A DNA stretch of 5,665 nt. Origin: Acidobacteriota bacterium (lineage in GTDB: Bacteria > Acidobacteriota > Terriglobia > Terriglobales > Acidobacteriaceae). The notes under the pieces are model-generated. The model saw only the letters and a list, made by a program, of their open reading frames with translations. It searched no databases and had not been told where the DNA came from. Positions 1-5,665 of this stretch are shown here, one piece after another (the first letter of the stretch is position 1; each line of letters begins with the position of its first letter). The stretch spans positions 1-5,665 of the forward strand of contig JAJZIF010000280.1 of NCBI GenBank assembly GCA_021810735.1. The letters run 5' to 3'. The translations under genes were made by a program, and so were the position numbers.

Positions 1-1633
1 TGTCGACTGTAAATTGCGTCTGCGGACCCATTACGTTGACGCGTTGCGTGACCGTCTTACCTTCCGTTTCCACGCGCACCTCCACTGGCATTTGAAATAA
101 ATCCAGGTCCTCGTCGATTTCGCCCATGATGCGGAATCCCTGGTTATTGCCCAGCCGGTAGAGCGTCCACTTGTCGTCCAGCGTCGGCGCGCCGGTATTG
201 CTCAGCCACTGCGTAAAGAATGGCCGCAAATTCTGGTGCGACGCGGTTTCGGCAATCTGTTCCAGCTCCGCCGAAGAAATGGTGGCGCGCGCAAGAACGC
301 CGCGCAGCGTCTGTTGAAAAGCCGCGTCGCCAATCTGCCACTGCAACATGCGGAAGATCATCGCGCCCTTGTCGTACGTCATGGCCTGGAACTCCGGTGA
401 AAACTCGGCGTAGCGCGCAACGTCCGCGAGGGGAACACTGTTGTATGCGAGCGCGCTGGCCGATACATTGAAGATGGCGTCGGCTACCGCGTCGGGCTTC
501 GATGCCTGGCGGAGATATTCAAGCTCGGCATAGCGGCACATCCCGTGGGTGATCCACGCATCGCTCCGTGTCGCCGGGCTCACCTGGTTTCCCCACCACT
601 GATGGGCGATGGTATTCGCCAGCAACCGGAAGGAATCGTCGCCATCCATCTGCCTGCTCGCAACGGCCGCAATCTCTGGCGCCCAGGCTGCGGGCACGGT
701 CCCATCCGGCAACTCGACTACGTTCATCTGTCCCGTTTCCGTCGGTCCAAATTGCAAAGTGAACTCGTTGTATTGGCGAGTTGCCGCTGCGGCGATTTCC
801 TTGCCGCTGGGCTGCTGCGCCTGCGTCTTCGCGGCCGCCCCGAGGTCGATGCGATACACCCGCACATGGGAGCCAGCGTCGGCGACCGGTTCCAGGAATT
901 TTCCCGCGACAATCGTTCCCGGAAATCCGGCAGTCATCGCCCCCGGAAATCCCGGACGCGGCCATTGAAAATCAAAGACCATCTGGCCGTTTGCATCTGC
1001 GTGGGGCGTTCCGGTCAAGCCGCTGCCGAACACGCGTTCTCCCGCTGGCACATGCACGTGCAGCGTTGCTGTGAAGCGGTCCGTTTCATAGCCCACCATG
1101 GGAAACCACCGCGCCGCGTACAACAGATAGCTGACTGGATTTCCAACCGAAGCCAGCGGAACCGCGCTTCCAGATGTCGCCGAACCATCTGCCTTCGCAG
1201 CCGTGGCCGGATGTGTTCCAGCATCCAGCGCTCCGCTGTACGCGAAGGTCCATGCGGCGGCGCTCCCTTGGGCAACGGGACTGGCAGGCGTGACGACGAT
1301 CTGTCCATTGCCGGACGCAGCGCTCAGACGATTTCCCGCGTCATCCGCAACGCCGGTTACGCGCAACGCCGGATTCAATTGCAACGAGACCGTCTGCAGA
1401 TTTTCAAGCGCCGTGAAATCGACCCGCGTTTTCGCCGCGAGGGAATGGAGCGCTGGATCGAGCGTGACATCGATGGTGTATCCGCGGATGCGGATGGGCG
1501 GAGTTTCACGCGCGTTCTGAGCTGGCTGGCCTGCCTGCGCCGCAATGAGAGGCGCGATCATCGAGCAGGCAAGCAATCCAATCATTCGACCGGACAGCAG
1601 GCGAGATTTCCACGCGACTGGAAGTGTCCTCAT
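1..1633 (-). CDS. Secreted M1 aminopeptidase-like protein with a degenerate active site (3' end cut by window edge)
   Basis: The frame is open from ATG at 1633 to the left edge (544 codons, no stop), so the C-terminus is missing. Residues 1-34 look like a Sec signal peptide: basic start, hydrophobic core about 17-31, likely cleavage after AQA (34). An M1-type N-terminal beta domain follows (about 46-245, including SYLLYAARWFP). The catalytic-type domain contains HQWWGN (344-349), YDKGA (from Y420, the usual catalytic tyrosine) and an F..QWL..TGAP segment near its end. Active M1 enzymes have GAMEN and HExxH-x18-E. Here no GAMEN is present (GTVPAAWAPE at 311-320 instead), HExxH reads NTIAH (N340, T341, H344), and the final zinc glutamate is H363 (WITHG). 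Aminopeptidase activity is therefore unlikely; a periplasmic binding or scaffold role is inference. Its ATG overlaps the lpxB stop (ATGA) with no clear Shine-Dalgarno, suggesting translational coupling. A second in-frame ATG at 1585 (M17) would still leave a signal peptide. Automatic annotation would probably call it an M1 metallopeptidase. Confidence 0.85.
   Translation of the reverse strand, partial: MRTLPVAWKSRLLSGRMIGLLACSMIAPLIAAQAGQPAQNARETPPIRIRGYTIDVTLDPALHSLAAKTRVDFTALENLQTVSLQLNPALRVTGVADDAGNRLSAASGNGQIVVTPASPVAQGSAAAWTFAYSGALDAGTHPATAAKADGSATSGSAVPLASVGNPVSYLLYAARWFPMVGYETDRFTATLHVHVPAGERVFGSGLTGTPHADANGQMVFDFQWPRPGFPGAMTAGFPGTIVAGKFLEPVADAGSHVRVYRIDLGAAAKTQAQQPSGKEIAAAATRQYNEFTLQFGPTETGQMNVVELPDGTVPAAWAPEIAAVASRQMDGDDSFRLLANTIAHQWWGNQVSPATRSDAWITHGMCRYAELEYLRQASKPDAVADAIFNVSASALAYNSVPLADVARYAEFSPEFQAMTYDKGAMIFRMLQWQIGDAAFQQTLRGVLARATISSAELEQIAETASHQNLRPFFTQWLSNTGAPTLDDKWTLYRLGNNQGFRIMGEIDEDLDLFQMPVEVRVETEGKTVTQRVNVMGPQTQFTVD
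905..952 (-). repeat. 24-base in-frame tandem duplication inside the M1-like gene
   Basis: Two adjacent 24-base units (929-952 and 905-928, read on the minus strand) share an identical first 11 bases (GGATTTCCGGG) and then diverge. They encode GFPGAMTA followed by GFPGTIVA at residues 228-243. The second copy runs into AGKF, which matches the usual M1 segment at the end of the N-terminal domain. The first copy therefore looks like the added one. The divergence suggests an old duplication, or chance similarity under a shared local motif. Confidence 0.5.
1630..1633 (-). other. ATGA stop/start overlap between lpxB and the M1-like gene
   Basis: On the minus strand the bases ATGA hold the ATG of the M1-like gene (1633-1631) and the TGA stop of lpxB (1632-1630). 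The upstream sequence (CCACATGTGCATGT) has no purine-rich Shine-Dalgarno. Ribosomes finishing lpxB probably re-initiate here, which would tie the amount of the secreted protein to LpxB translation. The overlap is read directly; the coupling is inferred. Confidence 0.7.
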
Positions 1634-2859
1634 ACATGCACATGTGGCTCGGGGTGCGATGCCATGGAAGCGGAACTGGCGCCATTCAAGAAACGCAGGA
1701 CCCACTCCGATGCGCGATCGATCGCGGTCATTTTCTTCGCGTCCAATCCGCCATCCGCGTCTCTGCACAGCGCATTGCGAGCGCCGGCAAGCTCCCGGAT
1801 CATGTTCAATCTGGCATCGCTTTCTTCAAGTAATGGTTGAAGTGAGGATGCGACCCTTTCCGCCGTGAATTCCTCCTGGATCAGTTCGGGAACGATGCGC
1901 TTTCCGGCAATCAGATTGGCCATGGCGACATGCGGCAGATCGACCAGCCTGCTGGCCACCGCATAGCTGAACTTCGACAGTCGATAGACCGCGATGAATG
2001 GATTCCCGATGAGCGCGGCTTCCACCGTGGCCGTTCCGCTGGCCACCACGCTGGCACGCGCGTGGTACAGCGTGGCGCGTGCATCCTTCACGACGCGAAT
2101 CGCAACGCCCGCTCCGTGTTGCGCAGGACGGCTTTGCGCGACCATCATCTGGATCCATTCCGGATCGAGCGTGGCGGCGGCCGGCAAGACATATTCATAG
2201 GATTTTCCCAGTAGATTGGCCGCTGCAATCATCACCGGAAGGTTGTGGCGCAATTCCTTGGCGCGGCTGCCTGGCAGCAATCCTATCCACTCTTTCGATG
2301 GATCCAGCCCGTGCCGATTGGCAAAGTCCTGGCGCGAGATCGAAGGCAGCGGAAGGTCGGCGAGCGGGTGACCGACAAACTCCACATCCACCCCGTGCTC
2401 GCGATAATATTTCTCCTCAAATGGAAAGATGACGAGCATCTTGCTCACGCGCTCTCGCACCCAGCGGACACGGTATTGCTTCCAGGCCCAGAGTTGAGGG
2501 CTGACAAAATAAAGGACGGGAACGCCCAGTTTTTTTAACTCGCGCGCCAGGCGAAAATTCACATCGGGAAAATCGATCAGCACCGCGACATCCGGTTTGC
2601 GGGCGCGGATGCTGCGCAACAGCCGCCGATACTCGCCATAAATCCGCGGCATGTGGCGCAGCACTTCGGTGATGCCCATGACCGCGATGTCTTCCGTGCG
2701 TACCACGCACTCGCATCCTGCGGTTTCCATGGCCTTCCCGCCCAGGCCGAAGAATCTGGCGTCCGGTCGCGCGGCGCGTACCGCCTCGATCAGCATGGCG
2801 CCGTAGAGTTCTCCGCTGGCCTCGCCGGCCGAAAGAAAAATGTTTGGAGTGGAGGTCAT
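1630..2859 (-). CDS. lpxB: Lipid-A-disaccharide synthase LpxB
   Basis: LpxB is a GT19 glycosyltransferase. It condenses UDP-2,3-diacylglucosamine with lipid X (2,3-diacylglucosamine-1-phosphate) to give the lipid A disaccharide, at the cytoplasmic face of the inner membrane. From ATG at 2859 the protein has 409 residues (E. coli LpxB has 382). Family motifs appear in order: SAGEASGE (10-17), GLGGKAM (38-44), DFPDVNF (96-102), SPQLWAWK (120-127), FPFE (145-148), VGHPLAD (162-168), LLPGSR (194-199), SGTATVE (274-280) and NLIAGKRIVPELIQ (315-328). The last roughly 15 residues are a Ser/Ala/His-rich tail outside the family core. An in-frame TTG at 2880 would add seven residues and overlap the ABC stop (TTGA). 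The ATG is preferred because MTSTPNIFLSAGEASGE places the first motif where E. coli LpxB has it. Neither start has a good Shine-Dalgarno. It lies downstream of an ABC exporter and overlaps the M1-like gene. Confidence 0.95.
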   Translation of the reverse strand: MTSTPNIFLSAGEASGELYGAMLIEAVRAARPDARFFGLGGKAMETAGCECVVRTEDIAVMGITEVLRHMPRIYGEYRRLLRSIRARKPDVAVLIDFPDVNFRLARELKKLGVPVLYFVSPQLWAWKQYRVRWVRERVSKMLVIFPFEEKYYREHGVDVEFVGHPLADLPLPSISRQDFANRHGLDPSKEWIGLLPGSRAKELRHNLPVMIAAANLLGKSYEYVLPAAATLDPEWIQMMVAQSRPAQHGAGVAIRVVKDARATLYHARASVVASGTATVEAALIGNPFIAVYRLSKFSYAVASRLVDLPHVAMANLIAGKRIVPELIQEEFTAERVASSLQPLLEESDARLNMIRELAGARNALCRDADGGLDAKKMTAIDRASEWVLRFLNGASSASMASHPEPHVHV

Positions 2860-2876
2860 GATGGGTTCGTGGCGGC

Positions 2877-4817
2877 TCAATCGCCGGTCACGGCGAGCTC
2901 GCCGCTGGGATGGATCGCCGCGTCCGGAATCTCCTGATCTTTATATTGCAGACGGTACAGCTTCCAGTAGAGTCCGTGCTGCGCCAGCAGTTCCTGATGC
3001 GTGCCAATCTCCCGCAACTGGCCCTTGTGCATCACCAGAATGCGATTGGCTCTCTGAATCGTCGAGAGCCGGTGCGCCACCACCACCGATGTGCGGCCCG
3101 TGACCAGCCGGGTCAGCGCGGAGCGGACGCGCAGTTCCGTCTCGGTATCCACGCTGGAGGTGGCCTCATCCAGAATGAGAATGCGCGGATTGTGCGCCAG
3201 GGCGCGGGCAAAGTTGATGAGCTGTTTCTGGCCGGTGGACAGCGTGCTGCCGCCCTCGCGCACCGGCTCGTCAAATCCTTCCGGCAGCGAACGAATGTAG
3301 TCGCCGACATTCACCTGGTCAGCCGCGCTCACAATCTCCGCTTCGGTAATTCGCTCGGTCCCCAGGCGAATGTTGGTCGTCACGGTCCCGGTGAACAGCA
3401 CCGGGTCCTGCAGCACCACGGCAAAACGGCGGCGGAGTTCCTGCACATTCCAGTCGCGCACATCGATGCCTTCAATCAGAATTGCGCCGCGCTGGACGTC
3501 GTAGAAACGCATCATCAGGCTGCTCAGCGTGGTTTTGCCCGCGCCGGTGTGTCCGACGATGGCCGCCGTCTCTCCCGGCTCAATGGTGAAGCTGACATCG
3601 CGCAGCACCCATTCGACATGCTCCTTCTCCGGGGCCGTGCTTTCGCGCAGGCGCTCTCGCATGGCGTCATCGAGCCGCTGGTAGGTGAACCAGACGTGGC
3701 GAAATTCAATGCGCCCGGAACCATCCCCGGTTTGCGCATGGACCGGCGACACAATTTCCGCGGGCGTGTCGAGCAGTTTGAAGACGCGCTCACTGGCGGC
3801 CATGGCGGCTTGCAGAATGTTGTATTTGTCGCTGAGGTCCTGAATGGGACGGAAGAAGCGCTGCGAATACTGGATGAAGGCCACCAGCACGCCCAGCGAT
3901 ACCGCGCCGCGCAGCACGCCGCCGCCGCCCATCCACAGAATGATGGCGATGGCGATGGAGCTGAGAATTTCCACCACCGGATAGTACAGCGCGTACGCCA
4001 TGATCGCGTCCTTGAAGGCCCGCATGTACTGCAAATTCACTTTCTCGAAGTCCTGAAACGCGCGCTCCTCGCGGTTGAACAACTGCACCACGCTCATCCC
4101 GCTCACGTGTTCCTGCAGGTAGGAATTGATGCGCGCAATCGTGGTGCGAATGCGGCGGTAAGATTCGCGCACATATTTGCGAAAGATCTGGGTGGCGATC
4201 AGGATGAACGGAATCACGGAGAACGCCAGCAACGCCAGCCACCAGTTCATGCGCAGCATCACGAACACGATGCCGGCCAGCACCAGCACATCCTCAAAAA
4301 TCGAGACCACGCCGGAGGTGAACATCTCATTCAGCGCATCCACATCGCTGGTCACGCGCGTCACCAGGCGGCCGGTCGGGTTGCGGTCGAAAAACGCCAC
4401 GTGCATGCGCTGGATGTGGCGGAATATCTGGCTGCGCAGGTCGTACATCACCTTCTGCCCGGTCCACTGCATCAGGTAGGTCTGGACAAACTCCAGCAGG
4501 TAACAGAATGCCAGCGAGCCAAGATAAATGCCGGCAATTTCCGTGATGCCCGTAATCGCGTTGCGGCTGAGGTGCCGCGCCAGCAGGGAACGGTGCGACC
4601 CGGCGGGCTGGGTCATATACAAATCGATGGCGACTTTCGTCAGGTACGGGCCGAGGATGTCCGACAAGGCCTTCAGCAGAATGGCGACCAGCGAGATAGC
4701 CACCTGCAGCCGGTACGGGCGCAGGTACGTCAGCAGCCGCCGCATCAGGCGACCGTCGTACGCTTTCCCGATCACATCGTCGTCGTGTTGCTGCGTGCTC
4801 TGTTGTGTATCTGCCAT
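2877..4817 (-). CDS. ABC exporter half-transporter (fused membrane and ATPase domains), possible lipid A or envelope lipid flippase
   Basis: The 646-residue protein has an N-terminal membrane domain and a C-terminal ATPase domain, the layout of homo- or heterodimeric type IV exporters. About six membrane segments lie near 38-66, 92-116, 168-188, 192-212, 271-297 and 303-320, with the conserved FFDRNPTGRLVTRVTSDVD loop at 142-160. The ATPase domain has an A-loop tyrosine (Y379), Walker A GHTGAGKT (422-429), Q-loop Q470, signature LSTGQ (526-530), Walker B ILILDE (546-551) with catalytic E551, D-loop SSVD (554-557) and switch H582, so it should be active. LSTGQ replaces the common LSGGQ, and a charged insert (about 381-402) separates the A-loop from WVLRDVSF. 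Substrate is unknown. The adjoining lpxB suggests an MsbA-like role, but MsbA has LSGGQ and drug exporters share this architecture. ATG 4817 is the first possible start because an in-frame TAG lies four codons upstream. No Shine-Dalgarno precedes it. Confidence 0.93.
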   Translation of the reverse strand: MADTQQSTQQHDDDVIGKAYDGRLMRRLLTYLRPYRLQVAISLVAILLKALSDILGPYLTKVAIDLYMTQPAGSHRSLLARHLSRNAITGITEIAGIYLGSLAFCYLLEFVQTYLMQWTGQKVMYDLRSQIFRHIQRMHVAFFDRNPTGRLVTRVTSDVDALNEMFTSGVVSIFEDVLVLAGIVFVMLRMNWWLALLAFSVIPFILIATQIFRKYVRESYRRIRTTIARINSYLQEHVSGMSVVQLFNREERAFQDFEKVNLQYMRAFKDAIMAYALYYPVVEILSSIAIAIILWMGGGGVLRGAVSLGVLVAFIQYSQRFFRPIQDLSDKYNILQAAMAASERVFKLLDTPAEIVSPVHAQTGDGSGRIEFRHVWFTYQRLDDAMRERLRESTAPEKEHVEWVLRDVSFTIEPGETAAIVGHTGAGKTTLSSLMMRFYDVQRGAILIEGIDVRDWNVQELRRRFAVVLQDPVLFTGTVTTNIRLGTERITEAEIVSAADQVNVGDYIRSLPEGFDEPVREGGSTLSTGQKQLINFARALAHNPRILILDEATSSVDTETELRVRSALTRLVTGRTSVVVAHRLSTIQRANRILVMHKGQLREIGTHQELLAQHGLYWKLYRLQYKDQEIPDAAIHPSGELAVTGD

Positions 4818-4828
4818 GCGACACTGCT

Positions 4829-4834
4829 ATTGTA
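4829..4834 (-). promoter_or_regulatory. Candidate -10 box (TACAAT) for the ABC-lpxB-M1-like unit
   Basis: TACAAT on the minus strand matches the TATAAT consensus at five of six bases and sits 11 bases before the ATG at 4817. No good -35 box is seen 16-18 bases upstream. If used, transcription would start only a few bases before the ATG, giving a nearly leaderless mRNA, which fits the absence of a Shine-Dalgarno. It could be a chance match. Confidence 0.35.
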
Positions 4835-4894
4835 CGAAGTTTCCTTCATTTCTCCGCATCGGCGAAGAAATGCTGTACCCGCAACCGTTTCGTG

Positions 4895-4900
4895 GGAGAG
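4895..4900 (+). promoter_or_regulatory. Likely Shine-Dalgarno of hemW (GGAGAG)
   Basis: GGAGAG ends 12 bases before the ATG at 4913, a slightly long spacing. It is the only purine-rich match near the start and supports ATG 4913. An in-frame GTG at 4892 directly precedes it, but using that start would put this motif inside the gene. Confidence 0.45.
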
Positions 4901-4912
4901 AAACAGCCGGTC

Positions 4913-5665
4913 ATGTCCAATCCAGCACCCATGCTCGGAATCTACGTCTCCATCCCGTTCTGCCGCGCCAAGTGCAGCTACTGCAACTTCGCCTCCGGGG
5001 TATTTGGCGGCGAGCGAATGGCCGCATACATAGACATGTTGACGGCGGACATCCGCGCGATTCCCGAGCGCGCGGATGCGTGGGGAGCCAAGCTCCCGGA
5101 AATTGCGGATTCATTGTATTTCGGCGGAGGCACGCCGAGTCTGCTCTCTCCTGAACAGATGCGGCAGATCATGCAAGCGCTGCAAGAAGTGTTTTCTTTC
5201 ACCTCTTCTGCGGAAATCACGCTGGAATGCGCGCCCGGCCAATTGAGTGAAGACCTGCTGCAATCCATCCCGGGCCTGAGGTTCAACCGCGTCAGCCTGG
5301 GCGTGCAATCGTTTGTGGACCAGGAAGCAGCGGCGGTCGGCCGCCTGCACACGCGGGGAATTACGCTGAAGGAAATCGAACGGCTCCGCGCAGCAGGGAT
5401 GGACGACATCAACGTGGACCTGATCGCCGGCCTGCCGCACCAGACCCGCGAAAGCTGGAATGTCTCGCTCGCCGAAGCCATTGCGACCGGCGTCCCGCAC
5501 CTGAGCGTCTACATGCTCGACGTGGACGAGGATTCTCGCCTGGGCCGCGAGATGATCGCCGGAGGCACGCGCTACGGCGTGGGGATGGTGCCCAACGAGC
5601 AGACGATTGCCGACATGTACACCGAGGCCTGCGAGCGATTCGCCGCCGCCGGGATTGCGCACTAT
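4913..5665 (+). CDS. hemW: Radical SAM heme chaperone HemW (coproporphyrinogen III oxidase-like; 3' end cut by window edge)
   Basis: HemW binds heme and an iron-sulfur cluster and is thought to deliver heme to respiratory proteins. It was long misannotated as oxygen-independent coproporphyrinogen oxidase (HemN). The frame is open from ATG 4913 to the right edge (251 codons visible of a usual 380-400). The radical-SAM cluster motif is C17-x3-C21-x2-C24 followed by N-F. HemW typically has phenylalanine at the position after that, whereas true HemN has a fourth cysteine (CxxxCxxCxC), so HemW is favoured. Other motifs are YFGGGTPS (69-76, SAM-binding glycine motif), EITLE with E105, RVSLGVQSF (126-134), GRLH (143-146) and DLIAGLP (159-165). 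The asparagine of the usual E-x-NP(G) segment is alanine here (ECAPG, 105-109). The C-terminal HemW domain and the HNxxYW motif lie beyond the window. An internal ATG at 4931 (M7) is a possible alternative start. Confidence 0.92.
   Translation, partial: MSNPAPMLGIYVSIPFCRAKCSYCNFASGVFGGERMAAYIDMLTADIRAIPERADAWGAKLPEIADSLYFGGGTPSLLSPEQMRQIMQALQEVFSFTSSAEITLECAPGQLSEDLLQSIPGLRFNRVSLGVQSFVDQEAAAVGRLHTRGITLKEIERLRAAGMDDINVDLIAGLPHQTRESWNVSLAEAIATGVPHLSVYMLDVDEDSRLGREMIAGGTRYGVGMVPNEQTIADMYTEACERFAAAGIAHY

Larger units (their letters stand above)
4818..4912. promoter_or_regulatory. Divergent intergenic region between the ABC exporter gene and hemW
   Basis: These 95 bases are the only non-coding DNA in the window and must hold the starts of both divergent transcription units unless promoters lie inside genes. 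The minus strand carries the TACAAT candidate. For hemW no convincing -10/-35 pair was found. The only hairpin-like element is a 4-base stem with a 4-base loop (GAAG-GAAA-CTTC on the minus strand, 4835-4846), too short to call a terminator or operator. Confidence 0.5.

Noticed and set aside
576..616. Annotating the M1-like protein as an active zinc aminopeptidase
   Set aside because: HQWWGN alone gives that impression, but the HE of HExxH, the final zinc glutamate and GAMEN are all missing.
1632..1643. Inverted repeat ACATG-CA-CATGT around the lpxB/M1-like junction
   Set aside because: It lies within the lpxB coding end, is short, and has no U-run, so it is not a terminator; chance is sufficient.
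545..1840. 431-codon open frame on the plus strand opposite the M1-like gene and the lpxB end
   Set aside because: Same mirror-codon register as the M1-like gene, Arg/Ser-rich, no domain. The minus-strand frame carries a signal peptide and M1 motifs.
4835..4846. Small inverted repeat (GAAG-GAAA-CTTC) in the intergenic region
   Set aside because: A 4-base stem is too short to be called an operator or terminator and is expected by chance.
2910..5033. 707-codon open frame on the plus strand opposite the ABC exporter
   Set aside because: Its codons are exact mirror images of the ABC codons. In that register stops arise only opposite TTA, CTA and TCA codons, which are rare in GC-rich genes, so long open frames are expected. 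The product is His/Gln/Arg-rich with no recognisable domain, while the minus-strand ABC protein has all expected motifs.
5111..5662. 183-codon open frame on the minus strand opposite hemW
   Set aside because: Mirror register of hemW, which has clear radical-SAM motifs; no start context or domain is seen.

Overview
This 5,665-base, GC-rich window shows no RNA gene, insertion sequence, CRISPR array or phage gene. It carries four protein-coding genes. Three lie on the minus strand and read right to left as one tightly packed transcription unit. One lies divergently on the plus strand. The lipid A gene points to a Gram-negative, LPS-making bacterium. The style of the M1-peptidase-like protein and of the radical-SAM protein resembles Acidobacteriota (Terriglobia/Acidobacteriaceae type), but that placement is recognition from memory, not a search result.

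Layout from right to left. A 95-base intergenic region (4818-4912) separates the partial plus-strand gene hemW (radical-SAM heme chaperone, cut by the right edge) from the minus-strand unit. That unit begins with a full-length ABC half-transporter (type IV exporter fold, 646 aa). It continues with lpxB (lipid-A-disaccharide synthase, about 409 aa), which starts just after or overlapping the ABC stop. It then runs, through an ATGA stop/start overlap, into a secreted M1-aminopeptidase-like protein cut by the left edge (544 codons visible).

How they may work together. LpxB makes the lipid A disaccharide at the inner face of the cytoplasmic membrane. An ABC exporter co-transcribed with it is a reasonable candidate for flipping lipid A or another envelope lipid, as MsbA does, although its signature motif (LSTGQ) is not MsbA-like. 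The third protein has a Sec-type signal peptide and the M1 fold. It has lost the GAMEN motif, the first zinc histidine, the catalytic glutamate and the zinc glutamate, so it looks like a periplasmic pseudoenzyme or a protein with a changed metal site. Its translational coupling to lpxB is the most interesting feature of the window. HemW has no evident functional link and shares only the divergent intergenic region.

All bases are accounted for by these genes except 4818-4912. No gene-free stretch exceeds 300 bases, and no terminator lies inside the minus-strand unit.
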